A stretch of 64,000 nt of DNA from Inquilinus limosus DSM 16000 (lineage in GTDB: Bacteria > Pseudomonadota > Alphaproteobacteria > DSM-16000 > Inquilinaceae): contig NZ_AUHM01000019.1 in NCBI RefSeq assembly GCF_000423185.1, positions 62,001-126,000 of the forward strand, written 5' to 3'. The position numbers and the translations under genes are program-made. This document shows, piece after piece, positions 41,804 to 54,606 of this stretch; positions within the stretch are counted from its first letter, which is position 1, and every line of letters starts with the position of its first letter. Below the pieces are notes generated by a model, which was given only the letters and a program-made list of their open reading frames with translations, was not told the DNA's origin and did no database searches.

Positions 41804-43125
41804 TATTCCCCTGCCTCCGACTCGATCCCCACCTGCAGCGCCGACCACACGGCCAGCGCCTGCCGCGTCTCCGCGACGTCATGAACCCGTAAAATCTGCA
41901 CCCCCTGAGCCACGCCGTACAGCCCCGCGGCGATCGACCCCGGCGCCCGGGCCTTCGGCTCGGCCGCACCCGAGATGGTGCCGATGAAGCGCTTGCGCGA
42001 CACGCCGAGCAGCACGGCGCAGCCGAGCCCGTGCAGCAGCGAGAGGCCGCGCAGCAGCGGCAGGTTGTGGGTCAGCGACTTCTTGCCGAAGCCGATGCCG
42101 GGATCGGCCGCGATGCGCCCGGCCGGGATGCCGGCGGCGTCGCAGGCGGCGACCCGCTCCTCCAGCCAGTCGAACACGTCGAGCAGGACATCCTCATAGG
42201 CCGGATTCCGCTGCATCGTCTGCGGCTCGCCCTGGATGTGCATCAGCACCACCGGGCAGCCGGCGCGGGCGACCACGCCCAGGCTGGCGGGATCGCCGGT
42301 CAGGCCGGTGACGTCGTTGACGATCCGGGCGCCGGCGGCCAGGGCCGCCTGCATCACCGCGGCATGGCGGGTGTCGATCGACACGGTCAGGCCGCGATTC
42401 GCCAGTTCGCGGATCACCGGCTGGATCCGGGCGATCTCCTCCTCCGGCGACACCGGGGCGGAGCCGGGCCGGGTCGATTCGCCGCCGATGTCGAGGATTT
42501 CCGCCCCCGCCTCTGCCAGGGCCAGCCCATGCGCGACCGCGCGGCCGGACTCGGCGAAATCGCCGCCGTCGGAGAAGCTGTCCGGGGTGACGTTGACGAT
42601 GCCCATCAGCCGCGGCCGGTCGAGGGCGATGCCGCCGAAATCCGGCCGCGGCCGGCTGAGCCGGTCGAGCCGGTCGTCGACCGCGGCGGCGAGGCCGTGG
42701 CGCCCGGCCCAGCGCCGCAGCGTGGCGAGGTCGGCGATGGCCCGGACGCAACTCGACGCGTTTTCATGTTGCCTCTCCCGCGGGGCGGGAGAGGTCGGAA
42801 ATCCGGAGGATTTCCGGGTGAGGGCTGGCACAGGCGGTGACGCCCTCCCCTCACCCGGAGCCGCTGGCGCGGCTCCGACCTCTCCCGCAAGCGGGAGAGG
42901 CAACGCATCTGCTCGCTGCATCGGATGCCGCAGGATCAGCTCGACCCGATCGAAGGACAGCGGCCCGCCGGCCAGCGGCAGCGCGCCGGGCGCGGCGTCG
43001 GTGAGGCCCAGCGGACGCAGATACAGCCGCACCCCGGGTTCGGCAGCCCGGGGCGCGAAATCGTCGGAGAGGGAAACGGCACGGGCCGCGTCTCGACGCG
43101 GCCCGTGGTCAGCCTGAGTCGTCAC
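41803..43125 (-). CDS. folP: Dihydropteroate synthase with in-frame palindromic insertion
   Basis: Joins p-aminobenzoate to dihydropterin diphosphate in folate synthesis. The C-terminal ~275 residues are a complete enzyme: [56 protein letters not shown] and [10 protein letters not shown]. The N-terminal ~165 residues hold a family extension (RLYLRPLGL) interrupted by about 46 residues ([14 protein letters not shown]...SPAPRERQ) encoded entirely by the palindromic element at 42768-42904. That insert keeps frame and lies outside the catalytic barrel, so the gene is probably functional. The start is uncertain: this GTG lies four bases after the ftsH stop, while a GTG at 43032 would begin exactly at RLYLRPLGL and avoid a terminator-like hairpin at 43081-43106. 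Confidence 0.92.
   Translation of the reverse strand: MTTQADHGPRRDAARAVSLSDDFAPRAAEPGVRLYLRPLGLTDAAPGALPLAGGPLSFDRVELILRHPMQRADALPLPLAGEVGAAPAAPGEGRASPPVPALTRKSSGFPTSPAPRERQHENASSCVRAIADLATLRRWAGRHGLAAAVDDRLDRLSRPRPDFGGIALDRPRLMGIVNVTPDSFSDGGDFAESGRAVAHGLALAEAGAEILDIGGESTRPGSAPVSPEEEIARIQPVIRELANRGLTVSIDTRHAAVMQAALAAGARIVNDVTGLTGDPASLGVVARAGCPVVLMHIQGEPQTMQRNPAYEDVLLDVFDWLEERVAACDAAGIPAGRIAADPGIGFGKKSLTHNLPLLRGLSLLHGLGCAVLLGVSRKRFIGTISGAAEPKARAPGSIAAGLYGVAQGVQILRVHDVAETRQALAVWSALQVGIESEAGE
42768..42904. repeat. Paired palindromic element inside the folP coding region
   Basis: Same family as 7097-7303. The left unit is GTTGCCTCTCCCGC-hairpin-AGGTCGGA, then GGAAATCC...GGATTTCC and GGGTGAGGG. 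The right unit is its mirror, and the two are joined by about 20 bases. All of it is read through in frame by folP. It is the only copy in the window that lies within a gene. Confidence 0.92.
43081..43106 (-). terminator. Terminator-like hairpin just after ftsH, inside the annotated folP 5' end
   Basis: A perfect 10-base stem (ACGGGCCGCG / CGCGGCCCGT) with a 6-base loop lies 24 bases after the ftsH stop on the minus strand, followed by a moderately pyrimidine-rich stretch. It could attenuate readthrough from ftsH into folP. If so, folP probably starts downstream of it. Confidence 0.45.
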
Positions 43126-43129
43126 CCGG

Positions 43130-45052
<1,923 letters not shown>

Positions 45053-45156
45053 GGACGGTCGCCTCATGTCCCGCGCATACCGCTTGCGCGGCACCACGGC
45101 GTCGTGGGTCCCCGGACCGCTCCGGGGGCTCGGTAGTAGATAATATAGCGCCGCGC

Positions 45157-46458
45157 CTAAACAACCGGGAATCCATTCGGAAAGAGCGGCCGCAGCGGCT
45201 CGAAGCGCAGAAAAAGGCCGGTTTCCGCCGCGGTGCCGAGGCGCGGCGGCCGCAGGACGTGGCCGGCGCGCCACAGTGCCGGCAGCACCGCGGCCGCGTC
45301 GAAGGGCAGGCCTTCGGCCCTCCCTTCCCCGGCCGCGGCGTCTCCCCAGCCAGCGATCCGATCGCCCGGCCGGGCATCGGCGGGAATTTCGATACGGAAG
45401 CGGCCGTCCCAGAGCAAGGATATGCCGGGGGCCGGATCGGCGATCTCCGGCAGGCCGCGGCGCTCACGGAACACCAGCAGCCGGTCGCCGGCGGCGCGCA
45501 GGCGGCAGCGGCCCAGGGTGCGGCCTGAGGTGCGACCCAGCAGCGCACCATCGCGCAGCGCCTGGGCCAACCGCTCCAGCGCGTCGAAGCGAGCCTCCGC
45601 GCCGCCACCGATGCAGGCGGTCACGGAATCGAGCAGGCGCCGCGCGATCTCCGGATCCGCATCCCGCAGGGCCGGCAGGTCGACCGCGGCATAGCCGGCG
45701 GGGTCGAGCGCCACGGCGCGGCGCCCCAGCTCGGCGGTGATCCGCTCCAGCGCGGCCCGGGCCAGGCCGGCGCGGCGTGCCAGGTCCCACAGCCGGTCGT
45801 CGGTCAGCCCCTCCGCCGCCAGCACCTCGCGGGCGGCGCGCAGCCGGGCCCGGGCATAGCGGCTGCGGCGGTTGGACGGGTCGTCGACCGGGACCACGCC
45901 GAATCCGGCGCAGGTGGCGACGAGGCGGGCCTTCGGCAGGTCCAGCAGCGGCCGCAGCAGCCGGCCCCAGGGCGCCGGGCGCCAGACGGCCATGCCGGCC
46001 AGCCCGTCGACGCCGGTGCCCTTGGCCAGGCGCAGCAGCACCGTCTCGGCCTGGTCCTCGCGGTGATGGGCGACCAGCAGGTCGCGGATGCCGGCCTCGC
46101 GGCAGGCCTGCTCCAGCAGGGCGTAACGGGCGCGGCGCGCCTCGTCCTGCGAGGCCCGTGCGGGCGCATCGCTCCAGGTCAGGATGCGGTGGGGAATGTC
46201 GTGCCGGGCCAGGGAAGCGCCGACGGCGGCGGCTTCGGCGGTCGAGTCCGGGCGCAGCCGGTGGTCGACGGTCAGGGCCAGGATCTGGCCGCCTCTCTGC
46301 CGGCCCCAGCGTGCGGCGAGAAGGCAGAGCGCCATGCTGTCGGGTCCTCCGGAGACGGCGACGGCAAGGCGGAGAGGCCGGTCGAACGGGCCGAGGCGGT
46401 CGAGTCGCGCGGCGAATTCCTCATCCGAGACGGGCTCGGGAGCGACCGGATTGGTCAT
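45157..46458 (-). CDS. tilS: tRNA(Ile)-lysidine synthetase
   Basis: Modifies cytidine 34 of the CAU-anticodon isoleucine tRNA to lysidine using ATP and lysine, an essential decoding step. The PP-loop motif SGGPDSMAL is at 36-44. [26 protein letters not shown] and [12 protein letters not shown] are further TilS signatures, and [17 protein letters not shown] follows. The 433 residues include the C-terminal domain. It lies between cpoB and ftsH, three bases after the cpoB-side stop region, in an order common to alphaproteobacteria. Confidence 0.95.
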   Translation of the reverse strand: MTNPVAPEPVSDEEFAARLDRLGPFDRPLRLAVAVSGGPDSMALCLLAARWGRQRGGQILALTVDHRLRPDSTAEAAAVGASLARHDIPHRILTWSDAPARASQDEARRARYALLEQACREAGIRDLLVAHHREDQAETVLLRLAKGTGVDGLAGMAVWRPAPWGRLLRPLLDLPKARLVATCAGFGVVPVDDPSNRRSRYARARLRAAREVLAAEGLTDDRLWDLARRAGLARAALERITAELGRRAVALDPAGYAAVDLPALRDADPEIARRLLDSVTACIGGGAEARFDALERLAQALRDGALLGRTSGRTLGRCRLRAAGDRLLVFRERRGLPEIADPAPGISLLWDGRFRIEIPADARPGDRIAGWGDAAAGEGRAEGLPFDAAAVLPALWRAGHVLRPPRLGTAAETGLFLRFEPLRPLFPNGFPVV

Positions 46459-46461
46459 GCA

Positions 46462-47382
46462 TCAGCAGCGCAGCAGCGCCTGCTGGTCCTTGGCGCGGCG
46501 CAGCATCTGCGCCGGGGCATCGGGGTAGTCCGCCACCAGCCTGGCGAAGGCATCGCAGGCGGAGGCGTCCTGGCGGGCGGCGACCAGGGACTGGCCCAGC
46601 CGCATCAGCGCGTCGGGCGCCTTGGGGCCGCGCGGATCCATCGACCAGGCGGCGTTGAAGGCGGAGGCCGCCTCGCCCGGGCGGCCCTTCGCCAGCAGGG
46701 ATTCGCCGAGCCAGTACTGGGCGTTGCCGGCCAGGCCGCCGCCGGGATCGGCGGCGACGACCTGGCTGAAGCCGGCGATGGCGCCGTCATAGTCGCCCTG
46801 GTTGTACAGGCCCTGGGCCTGATTGTACCAGCCGGTGACGTCGCCCGGCGCCGCGGCGAAGCCGGTGGGTTGCGGCTCGGCGGAGGCGAAGCCCGGAACC
46901 GCCGGCGCCGCCAGGCCCGGATCGGCCGCCCCCATCTCCTGCGGCGCGCCCAGGCTGTCGCCCTGGCTATCGTAGCCCGGGGCCAGCGGCCCGGCGTCGG
47001 AGCGCTTCGGGGGCACCAGCGGCGTCGGGGCGAAGGGCTGCGGCGTCCGCGGCGCGGCCGGGGCGCTGCCCTGGGCCGGCGGCTTCTTGGCCGGGGCCGG
47101 AGCCGGCGCGGCATTGGCGCCACCACCACCGCCCTCGAGCTCGTTCAGCCGGAACTCGATATCGGCCAGGGCCCGTTGCAGCCGGTCCTGAAGCTGCTGG
47201 TTCTGGTACTGCAGCTGCTCGACCTGGCCGGTGAGCTGCGAGATCTGCTGCTCCAGCGTGCTGACCCGGACCTCGAGCTGGGCCTCATAGCTCTGCGCCC
47301 GGCCGGGGCCGGACGGGGCCAGGGCCGCGACGGCGAGCGCCACGGCCGCGAAAACACTCCATCGCCTCTGCGAAGCCGGCAT
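46462..47382 (-). CDS. cpoB: Tol-Pal system protein CpoB (YbgF)
   Basis: Periplasmic protein of 306 residues that coordinates outer-membrane constriction with peptidoglycan synthesis. A signal peptide (about 1-28, ending GRAQ) is followed by a trimerising coiled coil (about 33-75, EVRVSTLEQQISQLTGQVEQ...). A long Pro/Ala-rich linker comes next. The C-terminal TPR region (about 180-306) has YNQAQGLYNQGDYDGAIAGF, NAQYWLGESLLAKG and DALMRLGQSLVAARQ. GGAGG with spacing 4 precedes the ATG. It follows pal and precedes tilS, completing the Tol-Pal set. Confidence 0.95.
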   Translation of the reverse strand: MPASQRRWSVFAAVALAVAALAPSGPGRAQSYEAQLEVRVSTLEQQISQLTGQVEQLQYQNQQLQDRLQRALADIEFRLNELEGGGGGANAAPAPAPAKKPPAQGSAPAAPRTPQPFAPTPLVPPKRSDAGPLAPGYDSQGDSLGAPQEMGAADPGLAAPAVPGFASAEPQPTGFAAAPGDVTGWYNQAQGLYNQGDYDGAIAGFSQVVAADPGGGLAGNAQYWLGESLLAKGRPGEAASAFNAAWSMDPRGPKAPDALMRLGQSLVAARQDASACDAFARLVADYPDAPAQMLRRAKDQQALLRC

Positions 47383-47577
47383 GTCGCCTCCACCTCCTTG
47401 GTTGGGGCATGGGTTCGGCCTTGGCCGCGGGACCGATCCTGGACCGATCCCGGCGGCGAAAATAAGACGCGCCGGGCACGGCAGCAACGGCGAGGCCGCT
47501 GCCGCCGTCCGGCGCGCAAATCGTCCATCCGGCGGCGGGCGGCACCGCGAGGGTGCCGGCCCGCCGTCCCGGCGGGA

Positions 47578-48054
47578 TCAGTTGACGACGGTGACCGCCC
47601 GGCGGTTCTGCGCCCAGGCCGACTCGTCGTTGCCCGGCACCGCCGGACGCTCCTTGCCGTAGCTGATCGTCGAGATCCGCGACGGGGCCACGCCGTTGGC
47701 GATCAGGTAGTTGCGCACCGAATTGGCGCGCCGGTCGCCGAGGGCGAGATTGTATTCGCGCGTGCCGCGCTCGTCGGCGTGGCCTTCGACGGTCACGGCG
47801 ACGTTCTGGTACTGCTGTAGCCAGCCGCTCTGCTTGGTCAGCGTGGCCTGGGCCTCCGGGCTCAGGTCGAAGGCGTCGAAGGCGAAGAAGACGCGGTCGC
47901 CGATGTTCTGCGCCAGATCCTGCTGCGAGCCGGGGACAGCGGTGCCGGCGGTGCCGAGGCCGCCCTGGCCGGCCGTGCCGGCGGCGTTCTGGCTGGAGCT
48001 GCAGGCGGTGGCCAGCAGCAGAGCCCCCATGAGGGACACAATCTTGAGACGCAT
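47578..48054 (-). CDS. pal: Peptidoglycan-associated lipoprotein
   Basis: Outer-membrane lipoprotein of 158 residues that binds peptidoglycan and TolB. The lipobox is LLLATAC with lipidated Cys at 18. A Gly/Thr-rich linker follows, then an OmpA-like domain with VFFAFDAFDLSPEAQATL and the peptidoglycan-binding stretch VEGHADERGTREYNLALGDRRA. The ending YGKERPAVPGNDESAWAQNRRAV is family-typical. It lies downstream of tolB with a 122-base gap. The 195-base gap after it, before cpoB, holds GC hairpins but no gene. Confidence 0.97.
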   Translation of the reverse strand: MRLKIVSLMGALLLATACSSSQNAAGTAGQGGLGTAGTAVPGSQQDLAQNIGDRVFFAFDAFDLSPEAQATLTKQSGWLQQYQNVAVTVEGHADERGTREYNLALGDRRANSVRNYLIANGVAPSRISTISYGKERPAVPGNDESAWAQNRRAVTVVN

Positions 48055-48176
48055 GGTTTTTTGCCCCTGACGTGGATCCGACTTTACGATTCGGAAATCG
48101 GTTGGAGGGAAAAGCAGGTTACCGCCCGCTCCGCAAGGTATTTCTCGCATTATTTCTGCCGTTCCCAGTGATTTAG

Positions 48177-49481
48177 TTACGGCAGCAGCGGCGACCAGGC
48201 CGGGTCGGACGCGTCGAAGGGCGTCGGCACCGCGGCGCTGACCCGGCCGGTGATGTCGACCGTGACCAGCTTGCTGCCGCCCCCGCCGCTGGCCGTGTAC
48301 ATCAGCACGCGGCCGTTCGGCGCCCAGGTCGGGCCTTCGGCCAGGAAGCCGGAGGCCAGGTCGCGCTCGCCGGTCCCGTCCGGCCGCATCACGCCGATCG
48401 AGAACTGGCCGCCCGACAGCTTGGTGAAGGCGATCAGGTCGCCGCGCGGCGACCACACCGGGGTGGCGTAGCGGCCCTGGCCGAAGCTGAGCCGGCGCAC
48501 GCCCGACCCGTCGGCGTTCATGATGTAGATCTGCTGGCTGCCGCCACGGTCGCTCTCGAACACGATCTGCGACCCGTCCTTCGAATAGGAAGGCGAGGTC
48601 TCGATCGACGGGTCCGAGGTCAGGCGCTGCGCCGAGCGGGTGCGCAGGTCCATGACGTAGATGTCGGTGTTGCCGTTCTGCGCCATGCTGAAGATCACCC
48701 GGTTGCCGTCCGGGCTGAAGCGCGGCGAGAAGGTCATGTTCGGGAAGTCGCCGAGCGATTCCTGCCGGCCGCTGCCGATGTCGAGCAGATACACCCGCGG
48801 CTTGTTGTTCACATAGGCCATGTAGGTGATCTGCTGGGTGCTGGGCGAGAAGCGCGGGGTCAGCACCAGCTGCGAGCCGTCGGTCAGGAACTGATGGTTC
48901 GCCCCGTCCTGGTCCATGATCGCCAGGCGCTTGACCCGGTTGGTCTGCGGCCCGGTCTCCGAGACATAGACGACGCGGGTGTCGAAATAGCCGTCCTCGC
49001 CGGTCACGGCGCGATAGATCTCATCCGCGATCTTGTGGGCGACGCGGCGCATCAGGCTGCTGTCGCCGGTCAGGGTCAGGCCGGTAAGCTGCTGCTCGGC
49101 CGCCACATCCCAGAGACGGAAGTCGACGTCGAAGCGGCCGTCGCCGCGCGGCCGAACCTGGCCGGTGACCAGCGCCTGGGCCGCCAGCACCTTCCAGTCG
49201 GCGAAGCGCGGGCCCTGCTGCAGCGAGGCCGCGTCCTGGGTGAAGGCGCGCGGGTCGATCGGCGCGAACAGGCCCGAGCGCTGCAGATCCGCCGTGATGA
49301 TCTGGCTGATCTGGCTGCCGACCGCATCGCCCGGGAAGTCGGTGATCGCGATCGGCATCGGCTGGGTGACGCCCTGGTTGATGTCGATCCGGATCTCGGC
49401 CTGCGCCGGAGCCGGCGCCAGGGCGAGGGATGCGACCGCAGCCAGGGCGGCCAGCGTGGTCAGGAGGAAGCCTCGTTTCAT
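48177..49481 (-). CDS. tolB: Tol-Pal system beta-propeller protein TolB
   Basis: Periplasmic protein of 434 residues. A signal peptide (1-29, ending APAQA) is followed by the N-terminal alpha/beta domain ([29 protein letters not shown]). A six-bladed propeller follows with repeated [21 protein letters not shown] blades ([44 protein letters not shown]). It binds Pal and receives the TolA signal. It follows tolA by 25 bases on the same strand. Confidence 0.97.
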   Translation of the reverse strand: MKRGFLLTTLAALAAVASLALAPAPAQAEIRIDINQGVTQPMPIAITDFPGDAVGSQISQIITADLQRSGLFAPIDPRAFTQDAASLQQGPRFADWKVLAAQALVTGQVRPRGDGRFDVDFRLWDVAAEQQLTGLTLTGDSSLMRRVAHKIADEIYRAVTGEDGYFDTRVVYVSETGPQTNRVKRLAIMDQDGANHQFLTDGSQLVLTPRFSPSTQQITYMAYVNNKPRVYLLDIGSGRQESLGDFPNMTFSPRFSPDGNRVIFSMAQNGNTDIYVMDLRTRSAQRLTSDPSIETSPSYSKDGSQIVFESDRGGSQQIYIMNADGSGVRRLSFGQGRYATPVWSPRGDLIAFTKLSGGQFSIGVMRPDGTGERDLASGFLAEGPTWAPNGRVLMYTASGGGGSKLVTVDITGRVSAAVPTPFDASDPAWSPLLP

Positions 49482-49506
49482 TCTCTGCACCTCGGTTCCT
49501 GGCTGG

Positions 49507-50673
49507 TCAGAAGAAGTCTTTCGGGTCGAAATACAGGACGAACGCATCGTTCGGCCAGCCACCGCTCGGCATCGGCCAGGGCTGGCAGGCCGGGTTCGCG
49601 ACGGCGCGGCGCGCCGCATTCCCCCAGGCCCGATCGCCGCCATCGTCCTCGATGGTGACGTCCTGCGGCCGGATGGTGCCGTCGGGCTGGACCTGGGCGA
49701 CGCGGATCTTCACGACCGGCTTGTTCAAGGCGGCCGTGTCGATGTTCCAGCACTGCTTGACCGTGTCGCGGATGGCCCCTTCGTCGCCACGCGACAGCCG
49801 GGTCTCGCGACCGCTCTGCCCCGTCGCCCGCTGCTGGCGGTTCGACTGCCGGCTGGACTGGCGCCCGCCCGCCTGGCCATCCAGAAGCCCCGCGATCTGG
49901 TCGCTCTCCTGCTGCTGGGCCGGCGCGGTCGACCGCGTCGGCGTGGCCGACTGCTGCGTCGGCGCCGGCGGCGGCGCCTTCGGGCGCGAGCCTGGACGCG
50001 GCGCCTCGGTCGGCGAGATCGCCATCGGGTCGGCCTGCGCCGTCTCGGCCGGCGGAGTCGGCGGGGACGGAGTCGGGGTCGGCTCGGCCTGCGGCTTGCC
50101 GGATGGCGGGTTCGGCCGCTGCGGCGGCGGAGGCGGCGGCGGCTGCGTCGTCGGCGGGGGCGGCGGCGGAGGACGCGTCGCGTCGGGCGACGGCGCCTGC
50201 ACCGGCGGAGGCGGCGGCGCGGGCGGCGGCGGCGTCGGGGTCGGCGGCGTCGGCAGCTCCGGCGCCTGCGGCGTGGCCCTGGGCGTCGGCGGGGTCGGCG
50301 GCGGAGGCGGCGGCGAAGCCGGCTCGGGCTCCGGCGCCGGCCGCGCCTGCGGCGTCGGCTCGGACTGGCGCGGCTGCGGCAGCTGCGCCACCTTCGGCGG
50401 CTCCGGCCGCTGCGCCGGCGGCTTCGGCGCCGGCGGGGATTTCGCCGCGGCCGGCGGCGGCGGCGCGTCGGCGTCGCCGGTGGCCTCGGGGGCCGGCGGC
50501 CGCTCCGGCGCGATCTCGCCGGTCGCGCCTTCGCCGACCGCATCGGCGCTGACGATCTCCACCGGCACGACCGCGATGGCCGGCGCGTCGCGCCGGAACA
50601 GCGGCAGCCCGAACATCAGCACGATCAGCAGGATCGCGTGAAGGGCCAGGGAGATGATGAGACTGGGACGCAT
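49507..50673 (-). CDS. tolA: TolA, energy-transducing envelope protein
   Basis: Protein of 388 residues that spans the periplasm and transmits TolQR proton-driven energy to TolB-Pal. One N-terminal membrane helix (about 5-24, [21 protein letters not shown]) precedes a very Pro/Ala-rich central domain (about 40-240), which replaces the long alanine-rich helix of enteric TolA. The C-terminal domain ([32 protein letters not shown]...AVANPACQP) is the TolA/TonB-like fold. The Pro-rich region makes the reverse strand look open for long stretches. It lies between tolR and tolB. Confidence 0.94.
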   Translation of the reverse strand: MRPSLIISLALHAILLIVLMFGLPLFRRDAPAIAVVPVEIVSADAVGEGATGEIAPERPPAPEATGDADAPPPPAAAKSPPAPKPPAQRPEPPKVAQLPQPRQSEPTPQARPAPEPEPASPPPPPPTPPTPRATPQAPELPTPPTPTPPPPAPPPPPVQAPSPDATRPPPPPPPTTQPPPPPPPQRPNPPSGKPQAEPTPTPSPPTPPAETAQADPMAISPTEAPRPGSRPKAPPPAPTQQSATPTRSTAPAQQQESDQIAGLLDGQAGGRQSSRQSNRQQRATGQSGRETRLSRGDEGAIRDTVKQCWNIDTAALNKPVVKIRVAQVQPDGTIRPQDVTIEDDGGDRAWGNAARRAVANPACQPWPMPSGGWPNDAFVLYFDPKDFF

Positions 50674-50682
50674 GGGGCTCGG

Positions 50683-51206
50683 TCAGCGCCTCGGGGCCGG
50701 GGTGGAGCTTGCACCAGCCGGCGCCGCGGCGGCGGCCTGGCCCTTCGGCGTCTCGGAGATCAGCGCCACGCGGGTGAAGCCGGCGGCGGTGATGGCGCCC
50801 ATCACCTGCATGATCCGGCCATAGGCCAGCGCCTGGTCGCCGAACACGAAGATCCGGGTCTCGTTCGGGCCGCCCGCATTGCCGGCCGCCGAGGCCTGGG
50901 CCTTGGCGATCGCGGTCAGCATCGGCACCAGCTCCTCCGTCGCCACCTGCTTCTTCTGCACGTAGATCTGGCCCTGGGCGTCGATGGTGACCTGGAGCGG
51001 CTCTTCCTTGGTCGGGATGTTCTGGGCCCGGGTCTGCGGCAGGTCGACCGGCACGCCGACGGTCAGCAGCGGCGCCGTGACCATGAACACGATCAGCAGC
51101 ACCAGCATGACGTCGACGAAGGGCGTGACGTTGATGTCCGAATTGGGGCGCAGGGTGCGGCGTCCGCCGCGCCCGCGGCCGGTGGCGTGGGAGAGCGAGA
51201 CACCCA

Positions 51207-51207
<1 letters not shown>
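50683..51207 (-). CDS. tolR: TolR, ExbD-family proton channel component
   Basis: Inner-membrane protein of 174 residues. One helix (about 27-47) carries the essential Asp in [19 protein letters not shown] periplasmic domain follows ([32 protein letters not shown]). The C-terminus has an Ala/Pro tail. Its start overlaps the tolQ stop (TGATG), showing translational coupling. With TolQ it forms the proton-driven motor. Confidence 0.96.
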
Positions 51208-51938
<731 letters not shown>

Positions 51939-51949
51939 ACCTTCGCCCT

Positions 51950-52381
51950 TCACTCCGCCGCGTGCGACGCGGTCTGGTCCTTGATCGCGTTGAAGACCTC
52001 GCGAAGCCGGGACGGCATGCGCGCCGCCCGGCCGTCGCGAGTGATGCAGGCCAATTTCAGCAGGATTGTGACGATCTCATCGCCACCGCGCCGGATCGCC
52101 TGCGACATTTCGAGACTGGCGCCGCCGATCGCCGTCACCCGGGTCTCGACCGTGAGCTGGTCGTCGAGCCGGGCGGACCGGCGGTAGTCGATGGCGCAGT
52201 GGCGCACGGCGAAGGCGATGCCGGTCTGTTCCAGCATCGACCACTGCTCGAACCCCGCCGTGCGCAGGAGCTCCGTCCGCGCCCGCTCGGCGAAGCGCAG
52301 ATAGGAGGCGTGATAGACGATCCCCGACCCGTCCGTGTCCTCCCAATAGACCCGGACAGGGAAGACATGAGGCGCGGTCAA
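51950..52381 (-). CDS. ybgC: YbgC, Tol-Pal system-associated acyl-CoA thioesterase
   Basis: Hotdog-fold acyl-CoA thioesterase of 143 residues, likely on short or medium acyl-CoA and linked to phospholipid metabolism. The active-site stretch is [24 protein letters not shown], with the catalytic Asp near 18. [15 protein letters not shown] and [16 protein letters not shown] follow. No ATG or GTG fits, and the best start is the TTG at 52381 (TTGACC). It overlaps the ruvB stop TGA and has GGAAG about seven bases upstream. Lies between ruvB and tolQ. Confidence 0.9.
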   Translation of the reverse strand: MTAPHVFPVRVYWEDTDGSGIVYHASYLRFAERARTELLRTAGFEQWSMLEQTGIAFAVRHCAIDYRRSARLDDQLTVETRVTAIGGASLEMSQAIRRGGDEIVTILLKLACITRDGRAARMPSRLREVFNAIKDQTASHAAE

Positions 52382-53421
52382 GGCTCGTCTTCCGACAGGA
52401 GGTCGAGCTGCGGCGTCTCGCGCTTCGGCGCCGCAAGGCCGAGCGCTCGGTAGCCGCGGTCGCCCAGCATGCGGCCGCGCGGGGTGCGCAGCAGCAGCCC
52501 CTGCTGCAGCAGATAGGGCTCGATCACTTCCTCGATCATGTCGCGCTGCTCGCTCAGCGCCGCCGCCAGCGTCTCGACGCCGACCGGGCCGCCGCCGTAG
52601 TTCTCCGCGATCATGCGCAGATAGCGCCGGTCCATGGCGTCGAGTCCGGCCTCGTCGACGTCGAGGCGGCGCAGCGCCTGGTCGGCGGCGCGGGCGTCGA
52701 TCCGGTCCAGCCCCGCCACCGCACCGAAGTCGCGCACCCGGCGCAGCAGGCGGCCGGCGATGCGCGGGGTGCCGCGGGACCGTTTGGCGATCTCGTGCGC
52801 CCCCTCCTCCGTCAGCGGGCAGCCGAGCAGCCGGGCGCCGCGGCTGACGATCGATTCCAGCTCCGGCGTGCCGTAGAAGTTCAGGCGCAGCGGGATGCCG
52901 AAGCGGTCGCGCAGCGGCGTGGTGATCAGGCCCGACCGGGTGGTGGCCCCGACCAGGGTGAAGGGCGGCAGGTCGATGCGGACCGACCGCGCCGCCGGGC
53001 CCTCGCCGATGATCAGGTCGAGTTGGAAGTCCTCCATCGCCGGGTAGAGGATCTCCTCCACCGCCGGGTTCATGCGGTGGATCTCGTCGATGAACAGCAC
53101 GTCGCGCGGCTGCAGGTTGGTCAGGATCGCCGCCAGGTCGCCGGCGCGGGCGATCACCGGACCGGAGGTGGCGCGGAAGCCGACGCCGAGCTCGCGCGCC
53201 ACGATCTGGGCCAGCGTGGTCTTGCCCAGGCCCGGCGGGCCGAACAGCAGCACGTGGTCCAGCGCCTCGGCCCGGCCGCGCGCTGCGGTGACGAAGACGC
53301 GGAGGTTGTCGCAGACCTCGCGCTGGCCGACGAAATCCTCCAGCGTCTGCGGCCGCAGCGAGGCGTCGTCGTCGCCCAGGCGCTCGCCGGTGACGATGCG
53401 CTCGTTGTCGGGGCCGCTCAT
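52378..53421 (-). CDS. ruvB: Holliday junction branch migration helicase RuvB
   Basis: AAA+ motor of 347 residues that drives branch migration with RuvA. Motifs are Walker [14 protein letters not shown] at 60-72, Walker [11 protein letters not shown] near 112, sensor 1 [21 protein letters not shown] and the C-terminal winged helix ([17 protein letters not shown]). N-terminal [13 protein letters not shown] is typical. Its start overlaps the ruvA stop by four bases. Confidence 0.97.
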   Translation of the reverse strand: MSGPDNERIVTGERLGDDDASLRPQTLEDFVGQREVCDNLRVFVTAARGRAEALDHVLLFGPPGLGKTTLAQIVARELGVGFRATSGPVIARAGDLAAILTNLQPRDVLFIDEIHRMNPAVEEILYPAMEDFQLDLIIGEGPAARSVRIDLPPFTLVGATTRSGLITTPLRDRFGIPLRLNFYGTPELESIVSRGARLLGCPLTEEGAHEIAKRSRGTPRIAGRLLRRVRDFGAVAGLDRIDARAADQALRRLDVDEAGLDAMDRRYLRMIAENYGGGPVGVETLAAALSEQRDMIEEVIEPYLLQQGLLLRTPRGRMLGDRGYRALGLAAPKRETPQLDLLSEDEP

Positions 53422-54041
53422 GACGCCAGCTCACGCAGGGCCGCGGGGATGATCGCCGACACGGTCGCCTCGGGCCCCAGCTTGCCGCCGGCCTTGGCCA
53501 CCGCGGCGAAGGCCTCGGCCCGGCCGTAGCCGAGATTGACCAGCGCCGAGACGGCGTCGGCCGCGACGCCCGATTCCGCCGGGGCCGCAGCGCCGGCAGG
53601 CCCAGCGTGGAAGGCCGCGACGGCCGGCCCGAGCGCGATGCCGCCGACCTTGTCCTTCAGCTCCGACGCGATGCGGCCGGCCAGCTTCGGGCCGACTCCC
53701 TCGGCCCGGGCCAGCATCGCCTTGTCGCCGGCGGCGACCGCGGTCGCCACCTGGTCCGGCGACAGCACCGACAGGATGGCGAGGGCGACCTTGGCCCCCA
53801 CCCCCTGCACCGTGGTCAGCAGGCGGAACCAGTCGCGCTCCGCCGTGTCGGCGAAGCCGTAGAGATGGATGTGGTCCTCGCGCACATGCGTCTCGACATG
53901 CAGCGACACCGCCTCGCGCGGGCCGCCGAGCAGGCCGAGCGTGCGGCGCGAGCAGAAGACGAGATAGCCGACGCCGTTGCAGTCGACCACGGCGTGGTCG
54001 GCCCCGGCGCTGTCCAGGAGGCCTCGCAGCCGCGCGATCAT
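53418..54041 (-). CDS. ruvA: Holliday junction DNA-binding protein RuvA
   Basis: Protein of 207 residues that binds the four-way junction as a tetramer. Domain I starts [13 protein letters not shown]. Domain II has two helix-hairpin-helix motifs ([17 protein letters not shown] and [22 protein letters not shown]). Domain III (about 160-207, [20 protein letters not shown]) contacts RuvB. Four-base overlaps with ruvC upstream and ruvB downstream indicate a coupled ruvCAB operon. Confidence 0.97.
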   Translation of the reverse strand: MIARLRGLLDSAGADHAVVDCNGVGYLVFCSRRTLGLLGGPREAVSLHVETHVREDHIHLYGFADTAERDWFRLLTTVQGVGAKVALAILSVLSPDQVATAVAAGDKAMLARAEGVGPKLAGRIASELKDKVGGIALGPAVAAFHAGPAGAAAPAESGVAADAVSALVNLGYGRAEAFAAVAKAGGKLGPEATVSAIIPAALRELAS

Positions 54042-54547
54042 CGCGCCACCTGCAGCCGGATGCCGGCGATGCTGGCCTCGGTCTGGCGGTGATGGGCGTG
54101 GCAGACCGCGACCGCCAGCGCGTCGGCCGCGTCCGGGGTCCGGAAGGTGGCGCCGGGCAGCAGCATCCGCACCATGTGCTGGACCTGGGTCTTGTCGGCA
54201 TGGCCGGCGCCGACCACCGACTTCTTGATGTGGTTGGCGCCGTATTCCGCGACCCGGAGGCCGGCCAGCGCGGGCACCAGCAGCACCACGCCGCGGGCGA
54301 GGCCCAGCTTCAGGGTCGAGGTCGGGTTCTTGTTGACGAAGGTCTCCTCGACCGCCGCCTCGTCGGGCGTCCACTCCCGCAGCACTTCGGCCAGGCCGTC
54401 ATGCAGCTGCACGAGTCGCGTGGCGAGGTCGGCCTTGTCGTCGGAATCGACGCTGCCGTCGGCGACGTAGCGCAGCCGGTTGCCGTCGACGTCGAGGATG
54501 CCCCAGCCGGTGTGGCGCAGCCCGGGATCGAGGCCGAGGATCCTCAT
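54038..54547 (-). CDS. ruvC: Crossover junction endodeoxyribonuclease RuvC
   Basis: Holliday junction resolvase of 169 residues. Catalytic acidic residues are visible: Asp7 in [14 protein letters not shown], Glu67 in [11 protein letters not shown], and the Asp pair in the C-terminal [14 protein letters not shown]. It works with RuvAB encoded immediately downstream, sharing a four-base overlap with ruvA. yebC lies 59 bases upstream, a very common arrangement. Confidence 0.97.
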   Translation of the reverse strand: MRILGLDPGLRHTGWGILDVDGNRLRYVADGSVDSDDKADLATRLVQLHDGLAEVLREWTPDEAAVEETFVNKNPTSTLKLGLARGVVLLVPALAGLRVAEYGANHIKKSVVGAGHADKTQVQHMVRMLLPGATFRTPDAADALAVAVCHAHHRQTEASIAGIRLQVAR

Positions 54548-54606
54548 CGGCGCTCCGTCCCCCCTGCCCTGGCCGTCCCCCGCAATGCCATCACCCCTCC
54601 GCCGGC

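Noticed and set aside
41803..43125. folP as a pseudogene disrupted by the repeat
   Set aside because: The insertion keeps the reading frame and all catalytic motifs follow it intact.
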